A stretch of DNA of 64,000 bases, from positions 1-64,000 of the forward strand of contig CAMXPV010000019.1 of NCBI GenBank assembly GCA_947245585.1, given 5' to 3'. The DNA is from an uncultured Lachnospiraceae bacterium (GTDB lineage: Bacteria > Bacillota > Clostridia > Lachnospirales > Lachnospiraceae). A program made the translations under genes and the position numbers. The notes below the pieces were generated by a model, which was not told the origin of the DNA, made no database searches, and was given only the letters and a program-made list of their open reading frames with translations. Shown one piece after another: positions 18,029 to 25,015 of the stretch (position 1 is its first letter; each line of letters opens with the position of its first letter).

Positions 18029-18487
18029 ATGTTGGGAAAGAAAACAGCGGAACCGATTAACGCAAAAATCAGCAGTGTCATAGGCTCAGACATGGTAGTG
18101 GACGGTGATATCCGCGCCAAGGAGGCTGTCCGTGTGGAGGGCAGTGTGACCGGCGATGTGGTGACGGAGGGCGCTCTGATTATCAGCGCAAGCGGTAAGG
18201 TAAAGGGCAATGTGAAGGGCAGCAGCATTATTATCGGCGGTTCTCTGGAGGGTGATTTGACTTCCGGCGGCAGAACCGAGGTGGTTTCCACCGGTAAGGT
18301 GATCGGTAACATCCGCACGAAGAGTCTGGTTGTGGACGAAAATGCGGTATTCCAGGGACAGTGTACCATGAATGTTGACAGCATTTCCTCTCCCGCCCAG
18401 AATTCATCTGAGAATACGGAAGAACAGAAGAAGGAAGAGCAGGAGAAAGAGAACAACAACAGCAATAATAAATGGAACAAGAGATAG
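18029..18487 (+). CDS. Bactofilin (polymer-forming cytoskeletal protein)
   Basis: 152 residues. The core (about 10-115) is a run of short beta turns of the bactofilin/DUF583 kind (DGDIRAKEAVRVEGSVTGDV, GKVKGNVKGSSIIIGG, GKVIGNIRTKSLVV), which form a right-handed helix and polymerise without nucleotide. The tail is charged and low-complexity (Glu/Lys then Asn). The start at 18029 follows GGGAGGAAATT; an in-frame ATG 27 bases earlier overlaps the preceding gene and lacks a site. Paired with the membrane LytM-like gene, as bactofilins often are with M23 proteins. Confidence 0.9.
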   Translation: MLGKKTAEPINAKISSVIGSDMVVDGDIRAKEAVRVEGSVTGDVVTEGALIISASGKVKGNVKGSSIIIGGSLEGDLTSGGRTEVVSTGKVIGNIRTKSLVVDENAVFQGQCTMNVDSISSPAQNSSENTEEQKKEEQEKENNNSNNKWNKR

Positions 18488-18493
18488 GGAAGC

Positions 18494-19831
18494 GTGGAAC
18501 AGATATCTTTATTTGACAGAGAAATGCCACAGCCTCTGGCGGCGAAGCTGCGGCCCTCAACCCTGGAGGAATATGTGGGGCAGGGCCATCTGTTGGGACA
18601 GGGAAAGGTGCTTCGGAGACTGATCGAGCAGGATCAGATATCTTCGATGATTTTCTGGGGGCCGCCCGGCGTGGGTAAGACAACTCTGGCGAGGATCATC
18701 GCCAACAAGACGAAATCATCGTTTATCGACTTTTCTGCGGTGACAAGCGGCATCAAAGAGATACGCACCGTCATGGAGCAGGCGGAGAAGAACAGACAGT
18801 ACGGTGTCAGGACGATTCTGTTTGTGGACGAGATTCATCGCTTTAACAAGGCACAGCAGGATGCTTTTCTGCCTTTTGTGGAGAAAGGCAGTATCATTTT
18901 GATCGGCGCAACGACCGAGAATCCGTCCTTTGAGATCAACAGCGCTCTTTTATCCCGCTGTAAGGTGTTTGTGTTACAGGCCCTTACGACGCAGGAGATC
19001 AAGGCGCTTTTGTCCCATGCCCTGAAAGATCCAAGGGGGTTCGGCAATCAAAAAGTACAGATTGACGACGAGCTTTTGGAGACCATAGCCGTCTTTGCCA
19101 ACGGCGATGCGAGAAACGCGCTCTCCACACTGGAGATGGTGGTGTTAAACGGGGAGATGGACGCACAGGGCGCCGTCACGGTGACAAAGGAGACGCTTGA
19201 GCAGTGTACCATGCGCAAGTCCCTCCTGTACGATAAGAAGGGGGAGGAGCATTATAATCTCATTTCCGCCCTGCACAAATCCATGCGCAACTCCGATCCG
19301 GATGCGGCGGTCTACTGGCTGGCCCGCATGTTGGAGGCGGGGGAAGATCCCCTTTATGTGGCGAGACGCGTGGTGCGGTTTGCCAGTGAGGATGTGGGGT
19401 TGGCTGATCCAAGGGCGCTGCAGATTGCAGTGGCAGCTTATCAGGCCTGTCACTTTCTGGGAATGCCGGAATGTAACGTGCATTTGACGCAGGCTGTGGT
19501 CTATGTGGCTTTGGCGCCAAAGTCGAACGCCATGGAGGTATCCTACAATGAGGCGAAAGTGGATGCCACAAAGGATCTGGCGGAACCGGTGCCTCTTGTG
19601 ATCCGAAACGGGGTCACTGGACTGATGAGGGATTTGGAGTACGGAAAGGGTTATCAGTACGCTCATGATACGGAAGAAAAGATAACAAATATGCAGTGTC
19701 TGCCGGATGCCCTGTTGGGGCGGGAGTATTACCGGCCTGCAGGCATGGGCGAGGAAGCCGCTTTGAAAAAGAGGTTGGAAGAGATCAAGGCGTGGAAAAA
19801 GGCACATGCGGCTGACGGACAAAACCCGTGA
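18494..19831 (+). CDS. rarA: Replication-associated recombination protein A (RarA/MgsA), AAA ATPase
   Basis: 445 residues. N-terminal motif PLAAKLRPSTLEEYVGQGHLLG, Walker A GPPGVGKTT, Walker B FVDEIHRFNKAQQD, sensor GATTENPSFE and arginine finger SRCKVF. The C-terminal MgsA domain includes ARRVVRFASEDVGLADP and the tail YRPAGMGEEAALKKRLEEI. RarA is a tetrameric clamp-loader-like ATPase that acts at stalled replication forks. It starts at GTG 18494, seven bases after the bactofilin stop. Confidence 0.95.
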   Translation: MEQISLFDREMPQPLAAKLRPSTLEEYVGQGHLLGQGKVLRRLIEQDQISSMIFWGPPGVGKTTLARIIANKTKSSFIDFSAVTSGIKEIRTVMEQAEKNRQYGVRTILFVDEIHRFNKAQQDAFLPFVEKGSIILIGATTENPSFEINSALLSRCKVFVLQALTTQEIKALLSHALKDPRGFGNQKVQIDDELLETIAVFANGDARNALSTLEMVVLNGEMDAQGAVTVTKETLEQCTMRKSLLYDKKGEEHYNLISALHKSMRNSDPDAAVYWLARMLEAGEDPLYVARRVVRFASEDVGLADPRALQIAVAAYQACHFLGMPECNVHLTQAVVYVALAPKSNAMEVSYNEAKVDATKDLAEPVPLVIRNGVTGLMRDLEYGKGYQYAHDTEEKITNMQCLPDALLGREYYRPAGMGEEAALKKRLEEIKAWKKAHAADGQNP

Positions 19832-19841
19832 GGCTGAGTTG

Positions 19842-19870
19842 TTGACGTAGACCGTGTTTTGCTTTATAAT
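19842..19870 (+). promoter_or_regulatory. purA promoter
   Basis: TTGACG (19842-19847), 17 bases, TATAAT (19865-19870). Transcription start near 19877. Confidence 0.8.
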
Positions 19871-19887
19871 TAGAAAGTAAGAAACAG

Positions 19888-19915
19888 GAGCCGGTTTTTT
19901 ACAACCGGCTCTTTC
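19888..19915 (+). terminator. Terminator-like hairpin at the start of the purA leader
   Basis: A nine-pair perfect stem (GAGCCGGTT at 19888-19896 with AACCGGCTC at 19903-19911), a six-base loop, then TTTCT. It begins about 11 bases after the predicted start site of purA. It could end read-through from rarA, attenuate purA, or protect the 5' end of the mRNA. Confidence 0.6.
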
Positions 19916-19951
19916 TGATGGAACGATTCACAGATCAAGGAGGAATCAATT

Positions 19952-21244
19952 ATGGTAAAGGCTGTAGTGGGCGCTAACTGGGGCGACGAGGGCAAGGGTA
20001 AGATCACGGATATGCTTGCCGAGAAAGCGGATATTATCGTGCGCTTTCAGGGAGGAGCGAACGCGGGACACACGATCGTGAACAATTACGGGAAATTTGC
20101 CCTACATACGCTGCCGTCAGGTGTGTTTTACGGACATACCACTAGCGTGATCGGTAACGGCGTGGCGTTAAATATTCCGATTCTGATAGACGAGATCAAA
20201 TCCATTACGGACAGGAATGTGCCGATGCCAAAGATTCTGGTGTCGGAGCGCTGCCAGATCGTAATGCCTTATCATATTTTATTTGACCAGTACGAGGAGG
20301 AGAGACTCGGAGGGAAGTCCTTCGGCTCCACCAAGTCGGGGATTGCACCTTTTTATTCTGACAAGTATGCAAAGATCGGTTTTCAGGTCTGCGAGCTCTT
20401 TGACGAGAAGGAGCTGCAGGAGAAGCTTGTCAGAGTCTGCGAGACGAAAAATGTGCTTCTGGAGCATTTGTATCATAAGCCGAAACTGAATCCGGATGAA
20501 CTGTTTGCCACCATGTTGGACTACAGGGAAAAGATCGCGCCCTATGTGTGTGATGTGTCCGCTTATCTGGATCAGGCGTTAAAGGACGGCAAAACCGTTC
20601 TCCTGGAGGGACAGCTTGGCACGCTGAAAGATCCTGACCACGGTATCTATCCGATGGTGACCTCTTCTTCCACACTGGCGGCCTACGGTGCGATCGGCGC
20701 GGGAATTCCGCCCTATGAGATCAAACAGGTGATCACGGTCTGCAAGGCATATTCGTCCTCTGTGGGCGCGGGCGCGTTTGTGTCGGAGCTCTTCGGGGAT
20801 GAGGCGGATGAATTGAGAAGACGCGGCGGTGACGGCGGCGAGTTCGGCGCGACCACGGGACGGCCCAGGAGGGTTGGATGGTTTGACTGTGTGGCTTCCA
20901 AGTACGGCTGTCGTCTGCAGGGAACCACCGATGTGGCCTTCACGGTGCTTGACGTGCTTGGGTATCTGGATGAGATTCCCGTCTGCGTGGGTTATGAGAT
21001 AGACGGCGAAGTGACCACGGACTTCCCCGTGACATACAAGTTGGAGAAGGCAAAGCCGGTGATCAAAAAACTTCCCGGTTGGAAGTGTGAGACACGCGGG
21101 ATCAGGAAATATGAAGAACTTCCGGAAAACTGCCGCAACTATGTGGAGTTTATTGAGGAACAGATCGGGTATCCTATTACTATGGTATCAAACGGCCCCG
21201 GCAGAGAAGACATTATTTACAGAGAGAGTCCGCTGAAAAGATAG
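19952..21244 (+). CDS. purA: Adenylosuccinate synthetase
   Basis: 430 residues, full length. The GTP-binding N-terminus GANWGDEGKGKITD with catalytic Asp, QGGANAGHTIV with catalytic His, FGSTKSGIAPFYSDK, EGQLGTLKDPDHG, and the C-terminal NGPGREDII are all present. It joins aspartate to IMP using GTP, the first step from IMP to AMP; PurB (8448-9899) takes the next. The start ATG 19952 has AAGGAGGAAT upstream. Confidence 0.98.
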   Translation: MVKAVVGANWGDEGKGKITDMLAEKADIIVRFQGGANAGHTIVNNYGKFALHTLPSGVFYGHTTSVIGNGVALNIPILIDEIKSITDRNVPMPKILVSERCQIVMPYHILFDQYEEERLGGKSFGSTKSGIAPFYSDKYAKIGFQVCELFDEKELQEKLVRVCETKNVLLEHLYHKPKLNPDELFATMLDYREKIAPYVCDVSAYLDQALKDGKTVLLEGQLGTLKDPDHGIYPMVTSSSTLAAYGAIGAGIPPYEIKQVITVCKAYSSSVGAGAFVSELFGDEADELRRRGGDGGEFGATTGRPRRVGWFDCVASKYGCRLQGTTDVAFTVLDVLGYLDEIPVCVGYEIDGEVTTDFPVTYKLEKAKPVIKKLPGWKCETRGIRKYEELPENCRNYVEFIEEQIGYPITMVSNGPGREDIIYRESPLKR

Positions 21245-21261
21245 AGGCGGAGGAGAGATAA

Positions 21262-21290
21262 AAGGCAGCGGGGGGTGTTTCCGCTGCCTT
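21262..21290 (+). terminator. Hairpin after purA
   Basis: A perfect ten-pair stem (AAGGCAGCGG at 21262-21271 with CCGCTGCCTT at 21281-21290) followed by CTCTG. The T tract is weak, so termination may be partial. Confidence 0.6.
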
Positions 21291-21327
21291 CTCTGACTGG
21301 CGGCGCATAAAAAGGAGGGATGGTTCT

Positions 21328-22074
21328 ATGTTACTGGAAAACAGGATTGCGGTTGTGACGGGCGGAAGCAGGGGAATCGGTTACGCCACGGTAGAAGCTT
21401 TTTTACAGGAGGGCGCAAAAGTTGTGCTCTGTGCAAGCCGGCAGGAAACGGCGGATCAGGCGGTGGCAAAATTGAGGGAGGACTATCCGGATGCGGAGGT
21501 GGAAGGAATTTTCCCGAATCTGTCCGACTACGCGGCGGTGAAGACGGCCTTTGACGGCATTGTGAAAAAATATGGCAAGATAGACATTCTTGTCAATAAT
21601 GCGGGCGTTTCGGAGAGCACGCCCTTTACCGATTACACGGACGAGACCTTTGATCGGGTGATGGACTTGAATATCAAGGGCGTGTTCAATTGTTCTAAGG
21701 CGGCCAGTGAGCATATGATTGCGGCGGGCAGCGGCGTAATACTCAACACCTCCTCCATGGTGAGCGTGTACGGACAGCCTGCGGGCATCGCCTACCCCAC
21801 GTCCAAGTTTGCGGTGAACGGGTTTACCCTGTCTCTGGCAAGGGAACTTGGGCCGAAGGGAATCCGGGTCAACGCGGTGGCGCCCGGCATCACCTACACG
21901 GATATGATGCGCCAGGTGCCCAAAGAGGTGATTGATCCCATGATTGCGCAGATTCCGCTTCGAAGGATGGGACAGCCGGAGGATATCGCCAACGCCTTTG
22001 TCTTTCTGGCTTCGGACAGGGCTTCCTATATTAGCGGCGAGGTGCTGCATGTGGATGGTTTGGCAAGGTGCTGA
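21328..22074 (+). CDS. Short-chain dehydrogenase/reductase (FabG/HSDH-like)
   Basis: 248 residues. Classical SDR: TGGSRGIG nucleotide loop, NNAGV, catalytic Ser in NTSSMVS, Y-x-x-x-K in AYPTSK, and PGITYTDM after the active site. A C-terminal SYISGEVLHVDG is typical. Arginine and serine after the first strand (CASRQ) suggest NADP use. The middle (YPDAEVEGIFPNLSDYAAVKTAF) is close to my memory of clostridial 3-alpha hydroxysteroid dehydrogenases, but FabG-like enzymes with other substrates share this. The substrate is not assignable. It has AAGGAGGGA upstream and no obvious pathway neighbours. Confidence 0.85.
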   Translation: MLLENRIAVVTGGSRGIGYATVEAFLQEGAKVVLCASRQETADQAVAKLREDYPDAEVEGIFPNLSDYAAVKTAFDGIVKKYGKIDILVNNAGVSESTPFTDYTDETFDRVMDLNIKGVFNCSKAASEHMIAAGSGVILNTSSMVSVYGQPAGIAYPTSKFAVNGFTLSLARELGPKGIRVNAVAPGITYTDMMRQVPKEVIDPMIAQIPLRRMGQPEDIANAFVFLASDRASYISGEVLHVDGLARC

Positions 22075-22148
22075 GCGGGTAATGTTATGTAAACCCGCCA
22101 AGAGGAAACGGCTTGGTTGCAGGAACGGATAAAATGTGTTATGTAAAC
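22075..22148 (+). repeat. Two copies of the dispersed 10-mer TTATGTAAAC between genes
   Basis: TTATGTAAAC is present at 22085-22094 and 22139-22148, 54 bases apart, in the gap between the SDR and HAD genes. The first copy lies in the loop and right arm of a small hairpin (GCGGGT 22075-22080 with ACCCGC 22093-22098). Other exact copies: 3327-3336, 5209-5218, 6440-6449, 45395-45404 and 46253-46262 on this strand; 24126-24135, 36267-36276 and 52819-52828 on the other. Confidence 0.85.
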
Positions 22149-22181
22149 TAAAGAAAATACAATAAAAGGAATGGAGACAAC

Positions 22182-22787
22182 ATGATTACTACAGTGATTT
22201 TTGATATCGGAAATGTACTGGCGGACTTTGTCTGGGAGGAGCATTATCGCAGCTTCGGATTTACGGAGGAAGTTTTTGAGCGGCTTGCAAAGGCCACGGT
22301 GAAAAGTCCCATGTGGAATGAGTATGACAGAGGCGCTATGACTGACGAGGAGATCATGCAGGGGTTTGTCGACAATGATCCCGGAATCGAGAAGGAGATC
22401 AGGCAGGCTTTAGCGGATAAGGGGCCGATGGTCAGGAGAAACGACTATGCGATTCCTTGGATTGAGGCGTTGAAGAGCAAGGGCTACCGCTGCCTGTACT
22501 TATCGAATTTCTCGGGGAAGGCGCACAGGGAATGTGCGCCCGCCCTTGATTTTCTTTCCCATATGGACGGTGGCATCCTTTCCTATCAGGACAAGGTCAT
22601 CAAACCTATGCCCGAGATTTACCAGCTTTTGATTGACCGCTATCAGCTGAAACCGGAGGAATGTGTTTTTATGGACGATACACCGGTTAATCTTGAGGGT
22701 GCGGAAAAGTTCGGCATACATACGATTCATTTTCAGAATCAGGCGCAGGCCATAGAGGAACTCAGGAAGTTGGGTGTGGAGGCGTAA
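22182..22787 (+). CDS. HAD family phosphatase (YihX-like)
   Basis: 201 residues. The nucleophile motif is FDIGNVLADF, where the third position is Gly and not Asp, as in YihX-type sugar-phosphate phosphatases. LYLSNFS gives motif II, and FMDDTPVNLEGAEKFGI is the acidic motif IV. The cap is the helical type inserted after the first motif. Likely dephosphorylates a small phosphorylated metabolite; the substrate is unknown. A terminator overlaps the end of the convergent gene downstream. Confidence 0.85.
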   Translation: MITTVIFDIGNVLADFVWEEHYRSFGFTEEVFERLAKATVKSPMWNEYDRGAMTDEEIMQGFVDNDPGIEKEIRQALADKGPMVRRNDYAIPWIEALKSKGYRCLYLSNFSGKAHRECAPALDFLSHMDGGILSYQDKVIKPMPEIYQLLIDRYQLKPEECVFMDDTPVNLEGAEKFGIHTIHFQNQAQAIEELRKLGVEA

Positions 22788-22793
22788 AATATG

Positions 22794-22835
22794 ATACCCA
22801 TTGTCATAAATAGGATGATGGGTATTTTGCTTTTT
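22794..22835 (+). terminator. Terminator of the HAD gene
   Basis: ATACCCA (22794-22800) pairs with TGGGTAT (22819-22825), then TTTGCTTTTTT. It overlaps the 3' end of the minus-strand PBECR4-like gene. Confidence 0.7.
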
Positions 22836-23349
22836 TCAGGAGAGTGTACCGTGTTTGTCCTTTCGTATAATCTGTTCGGTCTATTGGGAAAAAACTGCGG
22901 CAGAAATATATCCCATTCTCCGATTGATCCAGAAACAAAAGAGAAAGTCCGAGAATTGTTCCATTTCCCATTTTAAATAGAAATTCGCTTTCAATGGAAG
23001 AATATGGATAAATACGCTTGTTATATTGAAATATGTGTAACTCTCCGTCCAATAATCTTTCGAGATAGGGGAGAGTGTTAAGCCGACATTGAATTTCAGA
23101 AAGATACTGACTTTTGCCGAGTGTTGCGTAAGAAATTTGATTGGAAAGAATTTGCTGAAAAATAAGAGCCCTGTTTGCACGTGCAACAGAGATGTCTTTT
23201 AGCTTATGCAGTCCTGCAAGATGATGGAAGTCTGTTTCGGAAAAACGTAAAATAATTTGACGTTGATTACCCTTTCGGCCAAGAGTGAAATGATATTCAT
23301 AGTTCATGAGCGCTTGATAATTGACAGCACATTTCATTAGCAAGTCCAT
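22804..23349 (-). CDS. PBECR4-like domain protein
   Basis: 181 residues from the ATG at 23349, chosen for the AAAGGA site upstream; a longer frame to 23445 would run into the terminator hairpin at 23410-23437. The segment IILRFSETDFHHLAGLHKLKDISVA matches my memory of the PBECR4 domain (phage-barnase-EndoU-colicin E5/D-RelE-like nuclease 4), a group linked to phage and toxin systems. The invariant His pair in FHHL and Tyr/Arg residues later could form the active site. It is AT-rich against its neighbours and convergent with the HAD gene. Family name moderately sure; activity unknown. Confidence 0.55.
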   Translation of the reverse strand: MDLLMKCAVNYQALMNYEYHFTLGRKGNQRQIILRFSETDFHHLAGLHKLKDISVARANRALIFQQILSNQISYATLGKSQYLSEIQCRLNTLPYLERLLDGELHIFQYNKRIYPYSSIESEFLFKMGNGTILGLSLLFLDQSENGIYFCRSFFPIDRTDYTKGQTRYTLLKKAKYPSSYL

Positions 23350-23409
23350 AATAGATGTGTCCTTTAGAAAATCAGAATAGTAGTGACAGTTGACAGATAT
23401 ACAGATTTG

Positions 23410-23437
23410 AAAAACCCCGCCGCATGGCGGGGTTTTT
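23410..23437 (-). terminator. Strong bidirectional terminator between the RNA unit and the PBECR4-like gene
   Basis: A perfect twelve-pair stem (AAAAACCCCGCC at 23410-23421 with GGCGGGGTTTTT at 23426-23437) with a four-base loop. Read on the minus strand, it ends transcripts from the promoter at 23588-23616 before they reach the PBECR4-like gene at 23349. Confidence 0.85.
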
Positions 23438-23581
23438 GTGAGCATTTTCTTTCAGCCTATTGGCCTGAGCCGGTTTGAGGTTTCACTGCACAACCCCTCT
23501 CGCAAACTCCATAAGGCAATGCTTTCCGGCACACTTCCTTACTTCAACGTTTTAGCAGACATACATTGCTGCCTGTCTTGT
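23410..23581 (-). ncRNA. Candidate ~170-nt RNA (or attenuated leader), family not recognised
   Basis: A near-perfect promoter (23588-23616) and a strong terminator (23410-23437) bracket about 170 bases with no convincing ORF. The RNA can fold into at least two helices. GGCAATG (23515-23521 on the plus strand) pairs with CATT and GCC at 23564-23573 around a three-base bulge. GTTTGAGGTT (23473-23482) pairs with AACC, CTC and CAAAC within 23492-23507. I tested it by eye against SRP RNA, 6S RNA, tmRNA and common riboswitch cores and found no match. It could be a stand-alone small RNA or a regulated leader of the PBECR4-like gene. Confidence 0.55.
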
Positions 23582-23587
23582 AATAGT

Positions 23588-23616
23588 ATTATATGCAAGA
23601 CATAAAAATATGTCAA
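23588..23616 (-). promoter_or_regulatory. Consensus sigma-A promoter on the minus strand
   Basis: On the minus strand TTGACA (23616-23611), 17 bases, TATAAT (23593-23588). Both boxes are exact consensus. The start site is near 23581, inside a region with no gene on that strand until 23349. Confidence 0.85.
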
Positions 23617-23651
23617 TAAAAAAACGTAGTTTTCTGATCGGATTTGATAGA

Positions 23652-24809
23652 TTATTTTGCCATTAACTCCTCCGCCAACGCCTCGATCTGCGCGCGGCTT
23701 CCCTCATTCAGAGCGGAGCGGATCTGTACGGTGTTTTCTGCAAAGGTAATGTCTTTACAAGCTTCCAGTTTTGCCCGCATGGCTTTTGCCGCCATAGGCG
23801 CCCAGGAACCGTTCTCGATCAGAGCTACGGTGCGGTTCTGGTAGTTGCGTTCCGACAGTTCATTGATAAACTCCCGCATAAACGGGAACATATCTGTATT
23901 GTAGGTGGTGGTGGCGAGCACCAGTTTGCCGTAGCGGAAAGCATCCTCTACGCATTCAGCCATATCCTCTCTTGCAAGGTCTGCAACAACCACCTTCGGA
24001 CATCCCTTTTTGGTCAATGTGTCGGCGAGAAGTTCTGCCGCCGCTTTTGTATGGCCGTAGACGGAGGTGTAAGCAATCATAACGCCCTCCGACTCTACGC
24101 CGTAGGAAGACCATGTCTGGTATAGGTTTACATAATAATCCAAATTCTCTTTTAAAACCGGGCCGTGCAGGGGGCAAATCGTTTGAATATCGAGAGCCGC
24201 CGCTTTTTTCAGAAGGTTTTGTACCTGCATTCCATATTTGCCGACAATGCCAAAGTAGTAGCGGCGCGCCTCACAGGCCCAGTCTTCCTCTGTGTCCAAT
24301 GCGCCGAACTTGCCGAAACCGTCGGCGGAGAAGAGCACTTTGTCTTTGGCATCGTAAGTGACCATGACTTCGGGCCAGTGTACCATCGGCGCGGCCACAA
24401 ACTGTAAGGTGTGTGTGCCCAGATTTAAGGTATCGCCCTCTTTGATAATCTGCTGTTTGTCCGTGTAATCCGTATTGAAAAACTGCCGCATCATGGTGAA
24501 GGCAGGGGCGGATGCCACGATCACAGCGTCAGGGTATGTTTGGGTGAATGCCTCAATGCTGGCAGAGTGATCCGGCTCCATGTGCTGAACGATCAGGTAA
24601 TCCGGGGTACGGTCACCCACTATGGCTTTCAGGTTTTCCAGCCACTCTTTTTCAAAATGGGTATCTACCGTGTCCATCACGGCGATTTTGTTGTCAATGA
24701 TGACATAGGAATTGTATGCCATGCCGTTTTCCACGATGTACTGTCCCTCAAAAAGATCGATGTCGTGGTCGTTTACGCCTATGTATTTGATGTCGTCTGT
24801 GATTTGCAT
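23652..24809 (-). CDS. FprA-type flavodiiron protein (A-type flavoprotein)
   Basis: 385 residues. The N-terminal metallo-beta-lactamase-like domain (1-250) carries the di-iron ligand set, with H-x-E-x-D-H seen as HMEPDHS and further His in VHWPEVMV and CPLHGPVL. The C-terminal flavodoxin domain (about 255-385) begins MIAYTSVYGHTKAAA, with the FMN loop and ATTTYNTDMFP. These enzymes reduce oxygen to water or NO to N2O and protect anaerobes. AAGGAGA lies upstream of the start. A copy of TTATGTAAAC on the coding strand (24126-24135) encodes part of YYVNLYQ. Its leader is long and structured. Confidence 0.93.
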   Translation of the reverse strand: MQITDDIKYIGVNDHDIDLFEGQYIVENGMAYNSYVIIDNKIAVMDTVDTHFEKEWLENLKAIVGDRTPDYLIVQHMEPDHSASIEAFTQTYPDAVIVASAPAFTMMRQFFNTDYTDKQQIIKEGDTLNLGTHTLQFVAAPMVHWPEVMVTYDAKDKVLFSADGFGKFGALDTEEDWACEARRYYFGIVGKYGMQVQNLLKKAAALDIQTICPLHGPVLKENLDYYVNLYQTWSSYGVESEGVMIAYTSVYGHTKAAAELLADTLTKKGCPKVVVADLAREDMAECVEDAFRYGKLVLATTTYNTDMFPFMREFINELSERNYQNRTVALIENGSWAPMAAKAMRAKLEACKDITFAENTVQIRSALNEGSRAQIEALAEELMAK

Positions 24810-24849
24810 AATGGGGTCTCCTTTTTGTTTTTTGCTGTAAGTATAACTC

Positions 24850-24964
24850 GCAAACTCGCACTTTTAGTGCTCCCTGCCCGATTTCATCGGGCGTTTGCTC
24901 GTTAATGCCGCAGAAAAAACAAATGCCGCTTTGCGTCGCTTGTTTTTTCTATGCGGCTATTATA
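24850..24964 (-). promoter_or_regulatory. FprA promoter -10 and structured 5' leader
   Basis: On the minus strand TATAAT lies at 24964-24959, with transcription starting near 24952. The leader opens with a perfect eleven-pair stem (24912-24922 with 24940-24950). It continues with a three-way junction: an outer helix GCAAAC (24850-24855) with GTTTGC (24893-24898) encloses hairpins GCAC/GTGC (24858-24861, 24867-24870) and GCCCGAT/ATCGGGC (24876-24882, 24886-24892). No T tract follows, so it is not a simple terminator; it may control stability or translation. Confidence 0.55.
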
Positions 24965-25015
24965 TCATAAAATGAAAGACAAGGTAAAAATATTTGGAAA
25001 GAATTTTTTGGGGCG

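Noticed and set aside
22791-22976. A 61-codon plus-strand frame after the HAD gene
   Set aside because: It overlaps both the HAD terminator and the PBECR4-like gene and has no ribosome site.
23410-23581. SRP RNA, 6S RNA, tmRNA or common riboswitch
   Set aside because: The GGTC/GGAAG loop of SRP RNA is missing, and I could find no 6S, tmRNA, FMN, TPP, cobalamin, purine or cyclic di-GMP core by eye. Left as unassigned.
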